From contig NZ_LGYE01000002.1 in the NCBI RefSeq assembly GCF_001262495.1, positions 858,368-922,367 on the forward strand: DNA of 64,000 bases, written 5' to 3'. The position numbers and the translations under genes were made by a program. How positions within the stretch are numbered: the first letter of the stretch is position 1; the number at the start of each line of letters is the position of its first letter. Below the pieces are notes generated by a model. The model worked only from the letters and a program-made list of their open reading frames with translations, did no database searches and had not been told where the DNA came from. This document shows, one piece after another, positions 53,415-61,930 of this stretch. Source of the stretch: Microbacterium sp. GCS4 (GTDB lineage: Bacteria; Actinomycetota; Actinomycetes; Actinomycetales; Microbacteriaceae).

Positions 53415-54210
53415 CGCCCCCGCGTGCGGCCCCGAGTCGCACGATCATTCGGCGCACGGCCACGGCGATTCCGCCGGCGTCCCGTGGGAGGGACGCAGCT
53501 TCGAGACGAATCCGCACGCCGCCGACGACGGCTCCGCGGACCCGGCCCTGCTCGCCGCCCTGCTGCGCTTCCGATCGGGGGAGGGCTCGCAGGCCGAGGT
53601 CGTCGATGCTTTTCGCGCAGCCAGGGTCCTGGTCCCTCTGATCGCCGAGAAGGGCGAGGAGGGGGTGGCGCCCAGCGGACTCGCGGTCGACAAGACGCAG
53701 GAGCTGTCGATCGTGACGGTGGCTGCTCCCGACGGACGTCGTGTGCAGCCCGTGTTCTCCTCCGTGCAGACGATGCAGGCATGGGATGCCGCGGCGCGGC
53801 CGATCCCGGTCGAGGCCGTGCGTGTCGCCCTGTCGGCCTCCGCGGAGGACACCGACCTGATCGTGCTCGACCCGACCTCCGAGACCGAGTTCGTGATCCG
53901 GCGTCCGGCAGTCTGGGCGCTCGCCCAGGGGCACGCGTGGGAGCCGAGCTTCCTGTCTCCCGAGGTGGTCCGCGCGCTGCAGGAGAGCGTCGCGCACGAG
54001 CTGGCCGTGATCGATGTCGCCGTCGCTCCGGGGGATCCCGACGCCCGTCTGCGCGGTCCCGAGCTGATCGTGATCCTCGAACTCGTCGACGGACTCGAGC
54101 GCGAAGTGTTGGATGCCGTGCTCTCCCGGCTTGCGCAGCGCTGGGCCGCCGACGACCGCATCGCCGTGCTCGCGGACTCGCTGACCGTCAAGCTGCGCCG
54201 CTCCGTCTGA
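53398..54210 (+). CDS. SseB family protein
   Basis: 270 residues with the SseB N-terminal domain: [25 protein letters not shown] near 57 and [23 protein letters not shown] near 101, ending in [12 protein letters not shown]. The molecular role of SseB proteins in non-enterobacteria is unknown; here it is not linked to secretion. A histidine-rich segment (HDHSAHGHG near 15) at the N-terminus could bind metal. Its start lies inside the end of priA, so it is co-transcribed. Confidence 0.85.
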   Translation: MSRETDAPACGPESHDHSAHGHGDSAGVPWEGRSFETNPHAADDGSADPALLAALLRFRSGEGSQAEVVDAFRAARVLVPLIAEKGEEGVAPSGLAVDKTQELSIVTVAAPDGRRVQPVFSSVQTMQAWDAAARPIPVEAVRVALSASAEDTDLIVLDPTSETEFVIRRPAVWALAQGHAWEPSFLSPEVVRALQESVAHELAVIDVAVAPGDPDARLRGPELIVILELVDGLEREVLDAVLSRLAQRWAADDRIAVLADSLTVKLRRSV

Positions 54211-54223
54211 CGCCCTGCACCGA

Positions 54224-54229
54224 TATGCT
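54224..54229 (+). promoter_or_regulatory. -10 hexamer TATGCT of the small secreted protein gene
   Basis: TATGCT ends 6 nt before the ATG at 54236. Confidence 0.55.
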
Positions 54230-54235
54230 CGCGGC

Positions 54236-54637
54236 ATGAAGCGGGTGAGCGCGGTCGGGGCGCTGGTGGGCGTCGTCGCAGTGCTCAGCGGCTCCGCGTT
54301 CCCGCCGGGCGCGTGCACGACGATCGGATGGAGCAACGCGGTCGAGATCGACCCCTCCGCCTACGGCTCCGACGTGTTCCTGCAGGTGTGCACGGATGCC
54401 GGGTGCTCGACGGGGCCGGGAGTCGAACCGACGCCGAGCACGGACCTCTCGGTGCCGGAGCGCGGGGACGCCGGGGCGTTCGGGTTCGGCTTCGACGCGC
54501 CGGACCACATCATCGTCCGCGTGTACGACGACGGCGGCATCCTGCTCTCCGAGACCGAGGAGCCGATCGACTGGACGCACTCCACCGACCCGTGCGGGGG
54601 ACCGTCGACGGCGCCGCCGGTGGTTCTGGAGCGGTAG
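54236..54637 (+). CDS. Small secreted protein, unknown
   Basis: 133 residues with a signal sequence (MKRVSAVGALVGVVAVLSG, then SAFPPGAC). GAC at the end is not a good lipobox, so secretion by signal peptidase I is more likely than a lipoprotein. The mature part has four cysteines (ACTT, VCTD, GCST, PCGG), which could form two disulfides, and a beta-rich middle (FGFGFDAPDHIIVRVYDDGG). No family recognised. Leaderless promoter just upstream. Confidence 0.75.
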   Translation: MKRVSAVGALVGVVAVLSGSAFPPGACTTIGWSNAVEIDPSAYGSDVFLQVCTDAGCSTGPGVEPTPSTDLSVPERGDAGAFGFGFDAPDHIIVRVYDDGGILLSETEEPIDWTHSTDPCGGPSTAPPVVLER

Positions 54638-54690
54638 AGCGTTTCGTCTCGCTGCGCTCGCTCAACGACCGGTCAAGGGGCGCTCGTTCA
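54637..54690. repeat. REP-like element, second copy
   Basis: Positions 54637-54672 match 2841-2876 with three mismatches, and a shorter CGCTCGTTCAACGA echo follows at about 54681-54694. Lies in the gap after the small secreted protein gene and overlaps its stop codon. Confidence 0.55.
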
Positions 54691-54758
54691 ACGAATGGGC
54701 AGGGGCGCCTGCGAAAGACCGGGGAGGGGTGCTCGCGAGAGACCGGGGAGTCGCGGGG

Positions 54759-55157
54759 TCAGGTGACCGGGCCGGTCCACTTCTCGCCGGGGCCCTTGCC
54801 GATCGGGTCGGGGATCGTGGAGGTCTCGCGGAATGCGAGCTGCAGCGAGCGGAGGCCGTCGCGCAGCGACCGCGCGTGCATGTCGCTGATCTCGGGTGCA
54901 CCCGCGGTGATGAGGCCGGCGAGGGCGTTGATGAGCTTGCGAGCCTCATCGAGGTCGATCTGTGCGGCCGCGTTCGGGTCGTCGGCGAGGCCGAGCTTGA
55001 CCGCGGCCGCGCTCATGAGGTGCACCGCCGCGGTGGTGATGACCTCGACCGCGGGGACGTCCGCGATGTCGCGGGTGGCCGACGACGCGGCCTCCTCCTG
55101 CCGAGCCCAGCGCTCTTCGCGCTCACGTGCGGTCTCGTCGGATGCCTGGTTCGTCAC
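54759..55157 (-). CDS. DUF1844 domain protein
   Basis: 132 residues. An acidic, coiled N-terminus (ETAREREERWARQEEAAS) precedes the DUF1844 core VEVITTAAVHLMSAAAVKLGL near residue 40 and LDEARKLINALAGLI near 75. The family is found beside infC in actinobacteria, and its role is unknown. GTG start with AGGCAAGG 5 nt upstream. It is divergent from infC. Confidence 0.85.
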   Translation of the reverse strand: MTNQASDETAREREERWARQEEAASSATRDIADVPAVEVITTAAVHLMSAAAVKLGLADDPNAAAQIDLDEARKLINALAGLITAGAPEISDMHARSLRDGLRSLQLAFRETSTIPDPIGKGPGEKWTGPVT

Positions 55158-55174
55158 TTCGCCTTGCCTTCTGT

Positions 55175-55180
55175 TAGACT
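55175..55180 (+). promoter_or_regulatory. -10 hexamer TAGACT of the infC operon
   Basis: TAGACT lies about 235 bp before the infC start, giving a long 5' leader, unlike most genes here. Confidence 0.6.
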
Positions 55181-55186
55181 GTGTCG

Positions 55187-55413
55187 GGCTCCGGAGCGTC
55201 ATGCTCCGGCACGAAAGAGGATTCACTTCCCACCCGCGCTTGCCGTTCCAGGCTACCGGGTCTTGCACTCCACCGGATCGCGTCGTCAGACCGAACCGGC
55301 AGACAGGGTGCGAAGCCGGCATCTGACTGCCGGCGGGTGGGGGACGATTCCGAATTCGCTCGGGATGCAGACAGCATCCTGATGGCCGAATCCCATCGTC
55401 TAAGGAGTTCCGC
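55187..55413 (+). promoter_or_regulatory. Structured 5' leader of infC-rpmI-rplT
   Basis: About 225 nt untranslated. Hairpins seen are CCGGAGC/GCTCCGG (55191-55209, 5-nt loop) and GCCGGC/GCCGGC (55315-55334, 8-nt loop), plus repeated ACCGG motifs. Leaders of this operon in other bacteria bind L20 or use attenuation; the same is inferred here. It ends in TAAGGAG, 6 nt before the ATC start. Confidence 0.55.
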
Positions 55414-56028
55414 ATCAGCGATCCCCGCACCAATGAGCGCATCCGCGTCCCCGAGGTCCGCCTCGTCGGCCCCGCGGGTGAGCAGATCGGCGTCGTCCGC
55501 ATCGAGGCGGCGCTGCGCCTTGCGCAGGAAGCCGACCTCGATCTCGTCGAAGTGGCCCCCAACTCGAAGCCGCCCGTGGTCAAGATCATGGACTATGGCA
55601 AGTTCAAGTACGAGGCCAACCAGAAGGAGAAGGAAGCTCGCCGCAACCAGGCGAACACCGTCCTGAAGGAGGTGCGCTTCCGTCTGAAGATCGAGGCGCA
55701 CGACTACACGACCAAGCTCAAGCGCGCCGAGGGCTTCCTCAAGGCCGGCGACAAGGTCAAGGCCATGATCCTGTTCCGCGGCCGTGAGCAGTCGCGTCCC
55801 GAGCAGGGCGTGCGTCTGCTCCGCAAGTTCGCGGAGGACGTCGCCGAACTCGGCACCGTCGAGTCGAACCCGACCATCGACGGCCGCAACATGGTCATGA
55901 TCGTGGCCCCGCTCAAGAGCAAGTCCGAGGCCAAGCAGGAGCAGAACGCCGTCCGCGACGCGAAGAAGCGGGCCGCGCGCGATGCCAAGCACGAGTCCGA
56001 CGCCCCGGCCGCAGCCGGGGCGGAGTGA
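55414..56028 (+). CDS. infC: Translation initiation factor IF-3 (ATC start)
   Basis: Binds the 30S subunit, checks the initiator tRNA and blocks premature 50S joining. The 204 residues begin (M)[19 protein letters not shown] and contain [21 protein letters not shown] near 45 and the C-terminal domain with [14 protein letters not shown]. The frame has no ATG at the conserved N-terminus; AAGGAG is 6 nt before an ATC, which gives the family-typical start. Non-AUG starts are known for infC and allow IF3 to control its own translation. C-terminal tail extended and charged. Confidence 0.93.
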   Translation: MSDPRTNERIRVPEVRLVGPAGEQIGVVRIEAALRLAQEADLDLVEVAPNSKPPVVKIMDYGKFKYEANQKEKEARRNQANTVLKEVRFRLKIEAHDYTTKLKRAEGFLKAGDKVKAMILFRGREQSRPEQGVRLLRKFAEDVAELGTVESNPTIDGRNMVMIVAPLKSKSEAKQEQNAVRDAKKRAARDAKHESDAPAAAGAE

Positions 56029-56101
56029 CGACCGCCCCCCTACTTCCCGCACAGCGGGTTGACACCGTCGCCTGAGAAGGCGCATTACGAAGGAAGAGAA
56101 G

Positions 56102-56296
56102 ATGCCGAAGCAGAAGACCCACTCGGGTGCTAAGAAGCGCTTCAAGATCACCGGCAGCGGCAAGCTGAAGAAGCAGCAGGCCGGGATGCGCCACAACCTC
56201 GAGCACAAGTCGAGCCGTCGCACCCGTCGTCTGAACCAGGACCAGGTGCTCGCGAAGGCCGACTTCAAGGTCGCCAAGAAGCTTCTCGGCCGCTGA
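56102..56296 (+). CDS. rpmI: 50S ribosomal protein L35
   Basis: 64-residue basic ribosomal protein. [23 protein letters not shown] at the N-terminus and [16 protein letters not shown] are the family core. Second gene of infC-rpmI-rplT, with GAAGGAAGAGAAG upstream of its ATG. Confidence 0.97.
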   Translation: MPKQKTHSGAKKRFKITGSGKLKKQQAGMRHNLEHKSSRRTRRLNQDQVLAKADFKVAKKLLGR

Positions 56297-56329
56297 CGCG
56301 CCCGAACGCACGAATAGGAACACAGGAAA

Positions 56330-56716
56330 ATGGCAAGAGTCAAGCGGGCGGTAAACGCCCACAAGAAGCGCCGCGTCATCCTCGAGCGCGCATCCGGCTA
56401 CCGCGGTCAGCGTTCGCGCCTCTACCGCAAGGCCAAGGAGCAGGTCATCCACTCCCTGGTCTACTCGTACCGGGACCGTCGCAAGCGCAAGGGTGACTTC
56501 CGTCGCCTCTGGATCCAGCGCATCAACGCTGCTGCACGCCAGAACGGCATCACGTACAACCGCTTCATCCAGGGCCTCGGCCTCGCGGGTGTCACGGTCG
56601 ACCGTCGCATGCTCGCCGACCTCGCGGTCAACGACGCGGCGACGTTCACGACGCTCGTCGAGACGGCCAAGAAGGCTCTGCCTTCCGACGTCAACGCGCC
56701 GAAGTCGGCCGCGTAA
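56330..56716 (+). CDS. rplT: 50S ribosomal protein L20
   Basis: 128-residue protein that binds 23S rRNA early in assembly and in many bacteria represses its own operon. [37 protein letters not shown] and [13 protein letters not shown] are diagnostic. Ends the operon; a strong terminator follows 10 bp later. Confidence 0.97.
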   Translation: MARVKRAVNAHKKRRVILERASGYRGQRSRLYRKAKEQVIHSLVYSYRDRRKRKGDFRRLWIQRINAAARQNGITYNRFIQGLGLAGVTVDRRMLADLAVNDAATFTTLVETAKKALPSDVNAPKSAA

Positions 56717-56726
56717 GCAGCACGTC

Positions 56727-56768
56727 ACGACAGAGGACGCTCTCCTTCGGGAGGGCGTCCTCTGTCGT
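56727..56768 (+). terminator. Strong intrinsic terminator of the infC operon
   Basis: A 14-bp perfect arm pair (56727-56740 with 56755-56768) continues as CTCC/GGAG around a TTCG tetraloop. It is followed by TCTCCTGCTGTT. Confidence 0.9.
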
Positions 56769-56807
56769 TCTCCTGCTGTTATCCGCGGGAGAGGGTGCCA
56801 GGGTCCC

Positions 56808-56813
56808 TAGACT
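56808..56813 (+). promoter_or_regulatory. -10 hexamer TAGACT of the SpoU methyltransferase gene
   Basis: TAGACT ends 6 nt before the GTG at 56820, so a leaderless GTG-start mRNA is likely. Confidence 0.65.
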
Positions 56814-56819
56814 GGGATC

Positions 56820-57632
56820 GTGCTGGAGAACCCCCGGTCCCCCCGAGTCCGTGCCGTCGCGAAGCTGACGAAGCGCAGCGCGCGCACCGAGACGGGCCTG
56901 TACCTGCTCGAAGGCCCTCAGGCGGTGCGTGAGGCGCTCACCTACAGTCCTGAGGCCATCGTCGAACTGTTCGCGACTCCGAGCGGTTGGGACAAGCATC
57001 CCGACATCCGGGCGAAGGCGACGGATGCCGGCGTCGACGTCGAGCACGTCACAGAGTACGTCCTCAACGCGATGGCCGACACGGTCACCCCCCAGGGGCT
57101 GGTCGCGGTCGTGCGTCAGACGCCCACCTCCGTGCGCGACATCTTCGCGGCCGCTCCCCGTCTCGTGGCGATCTGCGAGGAGATCCGCGATCCGGGCAAC
57201 CTCGGCACGATCATCCGGGCGGCCGATGCCGCGGGAGCCGATGCCGTCGTGCTCACCGGCAACACGGTCGACCCGTACAACCCCAAGGTCGTCCGGGCGA
57301 CGACCGGATCCCTGTTCCACCTCCCGGTGTCGGTGAACGCCGACCTGGCCGATGTCGTGGAGCGGGCGCACGCCTCAGGCCTCCGCATCCTCGCCGCCGA
57401 TGTGAAGGGCGACGACCTGCTCGACGCGCGCGCCGAGGGGATGCTGGCGGAGCCGACGGCGTGGCTGTTCGGCAACGAGGCGCGGGGCCTGGAAGACGAG
57501 GCGCTCGACCGCGCCGACAGGGTGCTCCGGCTGCCGATCTTCGGACGGGCGGAGTCCCTCAACCTCGCGACGGCCGCGAGCGTGTGCCTGTACGAGAGCG
57601 CCTTCGCACAGCGCGCCGCGGCGCTCACCTGA
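56820..57632 (+). CDS. TrmH/SpoU family RNA 2'-O-ribose methyltransferase
   Basis: SAM-dependent methyltransferase of 270 residues with a trefoil-knot fold. An N-terminal substrate-binding domain (LYLLEGPQAVREAL) precedes the SPOUT motifs: EEIRDPGNLGTIIRAADAAGADAVVL near 120, LFGNEARGLEDEALDRAD near 218 and RLPIFGRAESLNLATAASVCLYE near 240, where the SAM pocket and catalytic arginine lie. The target is probably 23S rRNA, by neighbourhood with L20, but not proven. Confidence 0.92.
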   Translation: MLENPRSPRVRAVAKLTKRSARTETGLYLLEGPQAVREALTYSPEAIVELFATPSGWDKHPDIRAKATDAGVDVEHVTEYVLNAMADTVTPQGLVAVVRQTPTSVRDIFAAAPRLVAICEEIRDPGNLGTIIRAADAAGADAVVLTGNTVDPYNPKVVRATTGSLFHLPVSVNADLADVVERAHASGLRILAADVKGDDLLDARAEGMLAEPTAWLFGNEARGLEDEALDRADRVLRLPIFGRAESLNLATAASVCLYESAFAQRAAALT

Positions 57633-57667
57633 GCCGCTCGCGGTCGGGCGCGACGACCCCCGACTGA

Positions 57668-57673
57668 TAATCT
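57668..57673 (+). promoter_or_regulatory. -10 hexamer TAATCT of the OmpR-type operon
   Basis: GATAATCT gives two overlapping -10 matches (GATAAT, TAATCT) about 37 bp before the ATG at 57710. Confidence 0.5.
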
Positions 57674-57709
57674 GTCCCCCTGCCCGAGCGGAGAAGGGGA
57701 CCGGGGTCG

Positions 57710-58378
57710 ATGCGGATTCTGATCGTGGAGGACGACGAGCGCGTCGCCGCCGCCCTCGACGCGTTCCTCGCGCGGTCCGGGTACGCGACCGCCCGGGCCT
57801 CGGACGGCGCATCCGCGCTCGAGATGGTGGGCGCCGACACCGAGGTCGTGCTGCTGGATCTCGGCCTGCCCGACGTCGACGGCATCGACCTGTGCCGACG
57901 CATCCGCGGCCGCTCCGAGGTCCCGATCGTGATCGTCACGGCTCGCAACCAGGTCACCGAGCGCATCAAGGGGCTGCGCGCCGGCGCCGACGACTTCGTG
58001 GTCAAGCCCTACGACGTGCACGAGCTGCTCGCCCGCATCGAGGCCGTCACACGGCGATCACGCCCGGTGCAGCCCGTGACCGAGGCGATCGTGCAGATAG
58101 ACGACGGCGCCGTGCAGATCGACCTCGTCGCACGCCAGGTCGTGGTGGACCGGGCCCTTCTCGAGCTCACCCGCAAGGAGTTCGACATCGTCGCGGTGCT
58201 CGCGCGCTACCCCGGCGTGGCGGTACCGAAGGAACGTCTCATCCGCGAGGTGTGGAACACCGATTGGCGGGGCTTCGGTCACTCGCTCGAGGTGCACGTG
58301 GGCGCGATCCGCAAGAAGGCCGGGCACCGGCGGCTCATCGAGACCGTGCGCGGCGTCGGCTACCGGCTGGCGGGGTGA
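57710..58378 (+). CDS. OmpR/PhoB-type response regulator
   Basis: 222-residue two-component regulator. Receiver residues are ILIVEDDERVAAAL (acidic pair), VVLLDLGLPDVDG (phospho-acceptor near residue 49) and FVVKPYDVHELLARI (lysine near 101). The C-terminal winged helix has ELTRKEFDIVAVLARYPGVAV and HSLEVHVGAIRKKAG. First gene of a three-gene operon with a HAMP kinase and a TAXI lipoprotein; probably responds to the ligand of the latter (inference). Confidence 0.94.
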   Translation: MRILIVEDDERVAAALDAFLARSGYATARASDGASALEMVGADTEVVLLDLGLPDVDGIDLCRRIRGRSEVPIVIVTARNQVTERIKGLRAGADDFVVKPYDVHELLARIEAVTRRSRPVQPVTEAIVQIDDGAVQIDLVARQVVVDRALLELTRKEFDIVAVLARYPGVAVPKERLIREVWNTDWRGFGHSLEVHVGAIRKKAGHRRLIETVRGVGYRLAG

Positions 58379-58385
58379 GCGACGC

Positions 58386-59762
58386 ATGCGCAGACGCCTC
58401 GTGGTCGTCTTCCTCGTGCCTCTGATCGCGATACTCCTGACGCTCGGCGGCGCGACGACATGGAGCGCGACGCGCAGCATCCAGCAGGCGTTCTACACCG
58501 AGCAGCTCGGCGACCTCGCCTATTTCGTGACCAGCGCGAGGCAGGCACTGCGATCGGGGAGCGCCGCGGTGATCGACGCCGAGGTGCAGCGGTTCCACGA
58601 GGTGTACGGGATCGACGTCGTCGTGTTCGACCTCTCGGGCGGCGAGTGGGCGGCCGGCGATGCCGACGGAGACGTGCTCACGGACGACGAGGCGGCGCGG
58701 GTGGGTCTCGCGCTGTCCGGCCGCCGCGCGGAGGCCCCCGAGCCGGTGTTCCCGTGGAGCGTCGCCGACTCCTCGCTCGTGGAGCCGGTGTTCGATGACG
58801 GAGACGTGATCGGCGCGGTCATGGTGTCCGAGGACACCTCGGCGCCGCGGGCCGAGATCATCCAGCAGATCGTCGTGCTGTCGCTCGTCGCCGTGCTGTC
58901 GGTCGCGCTCGGCATCCTCCTCGTCCGCCAGCTCGCTCGCTGGGTGCTCGCGCCGGTGCGCCGGCTCGACGAGGCCATGGTGGCGATCGAGCGCGGCGAG
59001 ATGGATGCGCGTGTCGCCGAGGACACCGGACCGCCCGAGCTGCGCCGCATGACCCGGGTGTTCAACGGCATGGCCGACGAGATCGAGAGGGTCATGACCC
59101 GGCAGCAGGAGTTCGCGTTGAACGCCTCTCACGAGCTCCGCAACCCGCTCAACGCCCTGCTGCTGCGCGTCGAGCATCTCGCGACGGGGCTCGACGACGA
59201 GTGGGCCGACGACGTGGAGGAGACGCGCGAGGAGGGACGCCGCATGACCCGCATCCTCGAGACGCTTCTCGGTCTCGCCCGCGGCGGCCGACTCGACACG
59301 ACGATCTCGGCGGTCGACCTCGCGACGCTCGCGGGGCGTCGGGTGGATGCGTGGCGGGACGTGGCCGCGCAGCGCGGCATCCGCATCTCTGCGGCCACGT
59401 CGGATGCCGTGCTGAGCGTGACCGACCGCACGATCGTCGAGAGCGCGCTGGACGCGGTCATCGACAACGCCGTGAAGTACTCGCCGGCGGGTTCGACGGT
59501 CGAGGTCGCCGCGCGCCGTGACGGCGAGGTCTGCCGGCTCTCGGTGCGGGACGACGGTCCCGGCCTCACGGTCGAGCAGGCGGCGTACGCGACCGATCGC
59601 TTCTGGCGCAGCGACGGGAACGGCGAGACCCCCGGCTCCGGGCTGGGACTGGCGATCGCCACCGATCTCCTCGCGACGGTGGACGGAGAGCTCGTCGTGG
59701 ATGCCCCGGACGGCGGCGGACTGCTCGTCACGCTCCTGCTGCCAGCGGGGACGATCGCATGA
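58386..59762 (+). CDS. Sensor histidine kinase with HAMP domain
   Basis: 458 residues: helix 1 (VVVFLVPLIAILLTLGGATT), an extracytoplasmic domain of about 130 residues, helix 2 (IVVLSLVAVLSVALGILLV), HAMP (LAPVRRLDEAMVAIERGEMDARV), the HisKA box NASHELRNPLNALLLRVEHL with the phospho-histidine near 244, and the ATPase with IDNAVKYSPAGS, DDGPGL and GSGLGLAI. All catalytic motifs are intact. Starts 8 bp after the regulator and overlaps the TAXI gene by 4 bp. Confidence 0.94.
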   Translation: MRRRLVVVFLVPLIAILLTLGGATTWSATRSIQQAFYTEQLGDLAYFVTSARQALRSGSAAVIDAEVQRFHEVYGIDVVVFDLSGGEWAAGDADGDVLTDDEAARVGLALSGRRAEAPEPVFPWSVADSSLVEPVFDDGDVIGAVMVSEDTSAPRAEIIQQIVVLSLVAVLSVALGILLVRQLARWVLAPVRRLDEAMVAIERGEMDARVAEDTGPPELRRMTRVFNGMADEIERVMTRQQEFALNASHELRNPLNALLLRVEHLATGLDDEWADDVEETREEGRRMTRILETLLGLARGGRLDTTISAVDLATLAGRRVDAWRDVAAQRGIRISAATSDAVLSVTDRTIVESALDAVIDNAVKYSPAGSTVEVAARRDGEVCRLSVRDDGPGLTVEQAAYATDRFWRSDGNGETPGSGLGLAIATDLLATVDGELVVDAPDGGGLLVTLLLPAGTIA

Positions 59763-60736
59763 GGCGCGGGATGCGGCAGCGGATGACGCGCCGTCTTGTC
59801 GCGGCGGCGCTCGTGCTCGTGACGGCCGCTCTGGCGACCGGCTGCGGCGGACGATCGGACGGCTGGGGTGCGGAGCCGACCTCGATCGCCGGCGGCGGGC
59901 CGGACGGCGTGTACTTCGCGTACGGCACCCGACTCGCGGAGGAGCTCTCGGCGCGGTTCGACCTCGACGTGTCGGCGGAGCAGACCGCAGGATCGGTCGA
60001 CAACCTGCTGCGCGTGGCATCGGGGGAGTCCCTGCTCGGATTCGCGCAGGGCGACGCGGCAGCGGATGCCGTCGCCGGGGTCGGTGCGTTCGCGGAACCG
60101 CTGCCCGTGCAGGCCGTCGCACGCCTCTACGACGAGTACCTGCACGTGGTTGTGCGGGAGGACTCCGACATCGACCAGCTCGCCGACCTCACGGGACGTA
60201 CGGTGTCGCTGGGCGCGGAGAACTCCGGGGTCAACGTGATCGCCTCGCGCGTGCTGGACGCGGCGGACGTCGACGTCGCGTCGATCGACGACCCGCAGCT
60301 CGGGCTCGGGGACTCCATCCGCGCGCTCGAGGACTCGACGATCGACGGCTTCTTCTGGGTCGGGGGCATCCCGACCCCCGGGATCGCCGAGCTCGCGCGC
60401 ACGACCCCGGTGCGGCTCCTGCCGATCGAGCAGGGGTGGGTCGCCGACGTCAACGAGCGCTACTCGCACGCCTACCGGCAGGCGGACCTGCCGGTAGGGC
60501 TCTACGGGATCGCCGAATCGGAGCCGACCCTCGCGGTGCCGAACTACCTCGTCACCGCGGCGGACACCCCGGATGGCGTGGTGCGTGACGTGCTCGACGC
60601 GCTGTTCGGAGCGCGCACCTCGATCGCCCATGATGTTCCGGTCGCCGCGTTCCTCGACCGCACCCAGGCCATCTTCACGGGGCCGGTGCCCCTGCATCCG
60701 GGAGCCGTCGAGTACTTCCGCAGTCAGCGCGACTGA
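59759..60736 (+). CDS. TAXI-family solute-binding lipoprotein
   Basis: 325 residues with a lipoprotein signal (RRLVAAALVLVTAALATGC, lipobox ATGC). The mature part follows the TAXI TRAP pattern: TSIAGGGPDGVYFAYGTRLAEEL near 41, GESLLGFAQGDAAADA near 87, DLTGRTVSLGAENSGVNV near 145 and FFWVGGIPTPGIAEL near 198. No TRAP permease genes adjoin. Its ATGA overlap with the kinase indicates it may present ligand to the sensor rather than feed a transporter. This coupling is inference. Confidence 0.88.
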   Translation: MRRGMRQRMTRRLVAAALVLVTAALATGCGGRSDGWGAEPTSIAGGGPDGVYFAYGTRLAEELSARFDLDVSAEQTAGSVDNLLRVASGESLLGFAQGDAAADAVAGVGAFAEPLPVQAVARLYDEYLHVVVREDSDIDQLADLTGRTVSLGAENSGVNVIASRVLDAADVDVASIDDPQLGLGDSIRALEDSTIDGFFWVGGIPTPGIAELARTTPVRLLPIEQGWVADVNERYSHAYRQADLPVGLYGIAESEPTLAVPNYLVTAADTPDGVVRDVLDALFGARTSIAHDVPVAAFLDRTQAIFTGPVPLHPGAVEYFRSQRD

Positions 60737-61101
60737 AATGCCGGTCGGCGATCTCAAGAAATCCTCAAGAAGTTCTCACCGAGGCATCCCGCTCTGACAA
60801 TCTGGGGTCGATCGCGCATGATTCGACGGAGAATTCAGATGCCAGTACGCCCGTGCCTACCCTGCAGGCCCGGGTCTCGGCATCCCTTCGGATCGTCTCG
60901 CGATCGCATCCGATCGGAGGCTTGCCGTTCCGTTCTCCGTGGGGGAGGAACGAGGCGGCAGGGACGCCCCCTCGGTCTGCGGGGGCGGACCGGGGGGCAC
61001 TCCGGTGCTCGGGCGGACACGGCTCGATCACGGGATTACGAACGTGTAAATCTCGACGAACCCGCCTGGAGACGCGTCATCGACGTGACTAGTTTGGAGA
61101 A
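60737..61101. other. Intergenic region before gluA
   Basis: 365 bp without a gene. It contains a hairpin CGCCCCC/GGGGGCG near 60965-60987 and the gluA promoter at its right end. Nothing else is recognisable. Confidence 0.5.
61090..61095 (+). promoter_or_regulatory. -10 hexamer TAGTTT of gluABCD
   Basis: TAGTTT ends 6 nt before the ATG at 61102 and is followed by GGAGA. The first ATG fits a leaderless start; the adjacent ATG at 61105 fits the ribosome site. Confidence 0.5.
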
Positions 61102-61851
61102 ATGATGACCTCTGATAAGCCGCTCGTCGTCGTCGACAACGTGCAGAAGCACTACGGCGACTTCCAGGCGCTCACCGACATCGATCTCACGGTCAACGCC
61201 GGCGAGGTCGTCGTGGTGATCGGCCCCTCCGGTTCGGGCAAGTCGACCCTGTGCCGCACGATCAACCGCCTCGAGACCATCACGAGCGGCACGATCAGCA
61301 TCGACGGCAAAGCGCTCCCCGCCGAAGGCAAGGGGCTCGCCACGCTGCGCGCGGACGTCGGGATGGTGTTCCAGTCGTTCAACCTCTTCGCGCATCTCAC
61401 GATCCTCGAGAACGTGACGCTCGGGCCCATCAAGGTCCGCGGCCTCAAGAAGGCGGATGCCGAGAAGGAGGCCATGGCGCTGCTCGAGCGTGTCGGCGTC
61501 GCGAAGCAGGCCTCGAAGCTCCCCGCGCAGCTGTCGGGCGGACAGCAGCAGCGTGTCGCGATCGCCCGTGCCCTCGCGATGCACCCCAAGGTCATGCTCT
61601 TCGACGAGCCGACGAGCGCGCTCGACCCCGAGATGATCAACGAGGTCCTCGATGTCATGGTCGAACTCGCCCAGGAGGGCATGACGATGATCGTCGTGAC
61701 GCACGAGATGGGCTTCGCCCGCAAGGCGGCCGATCGCGTCGTCTTCATGGCCGACGGGCAGATCGTGGAAGAGGCGAAGCCCGAGGAGTTCTTCACCAAC
61801 CCGAAGAGCGACCGGGCCAAGGACTTCCTCTCGAAGCTCCTCACGCACTGA
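61102..61851 (+). CDS. gluA: Glutamate-type amino acid ABC importer ATPase
   Basis: 249-residue ATPase of a polar amino acid importer. Walker [11 protein letters not shown] near 36, [21 protein letters not shown] near 83, signature [17 protein letters not shown] near 147 and Walker [16 protein letters not shown]. Gene order ATPase, binding protein, two permeases equals corynebacterial gluABCD. Two consecutive ATGs (61102, 61105) leave the exact start open. Confidence 0.93.
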   Translation: MMTSDKPLVVVDNVQKHYGDFQALTDIDLTVNAGEVVVVIGPSGSGKSTLCRTINRLETITSGTISIDGKALPAEGKGLATLRADVGMVFQSFNLFAHLTILENVTLGPIKVRGLKKADAEKEAMALLERVGVAKQASKLPAQLSGGQQQRVAIARALAMHPKVMLFDEPTSALDPEMINEVLDVMVELAQEGMTMIVVTHEMGFARKAADRVVFMADGQIVEEAKPEEFFTNPKSDRAKDFLSKLLTH

Positions 61852-61930
61852 GCCCCACGCGCTGATGCCGCACACGTCAGCCCCGCACACCTCACAGACC
61901 CTGCACACACAGCACACGAAGGAGACGCAC

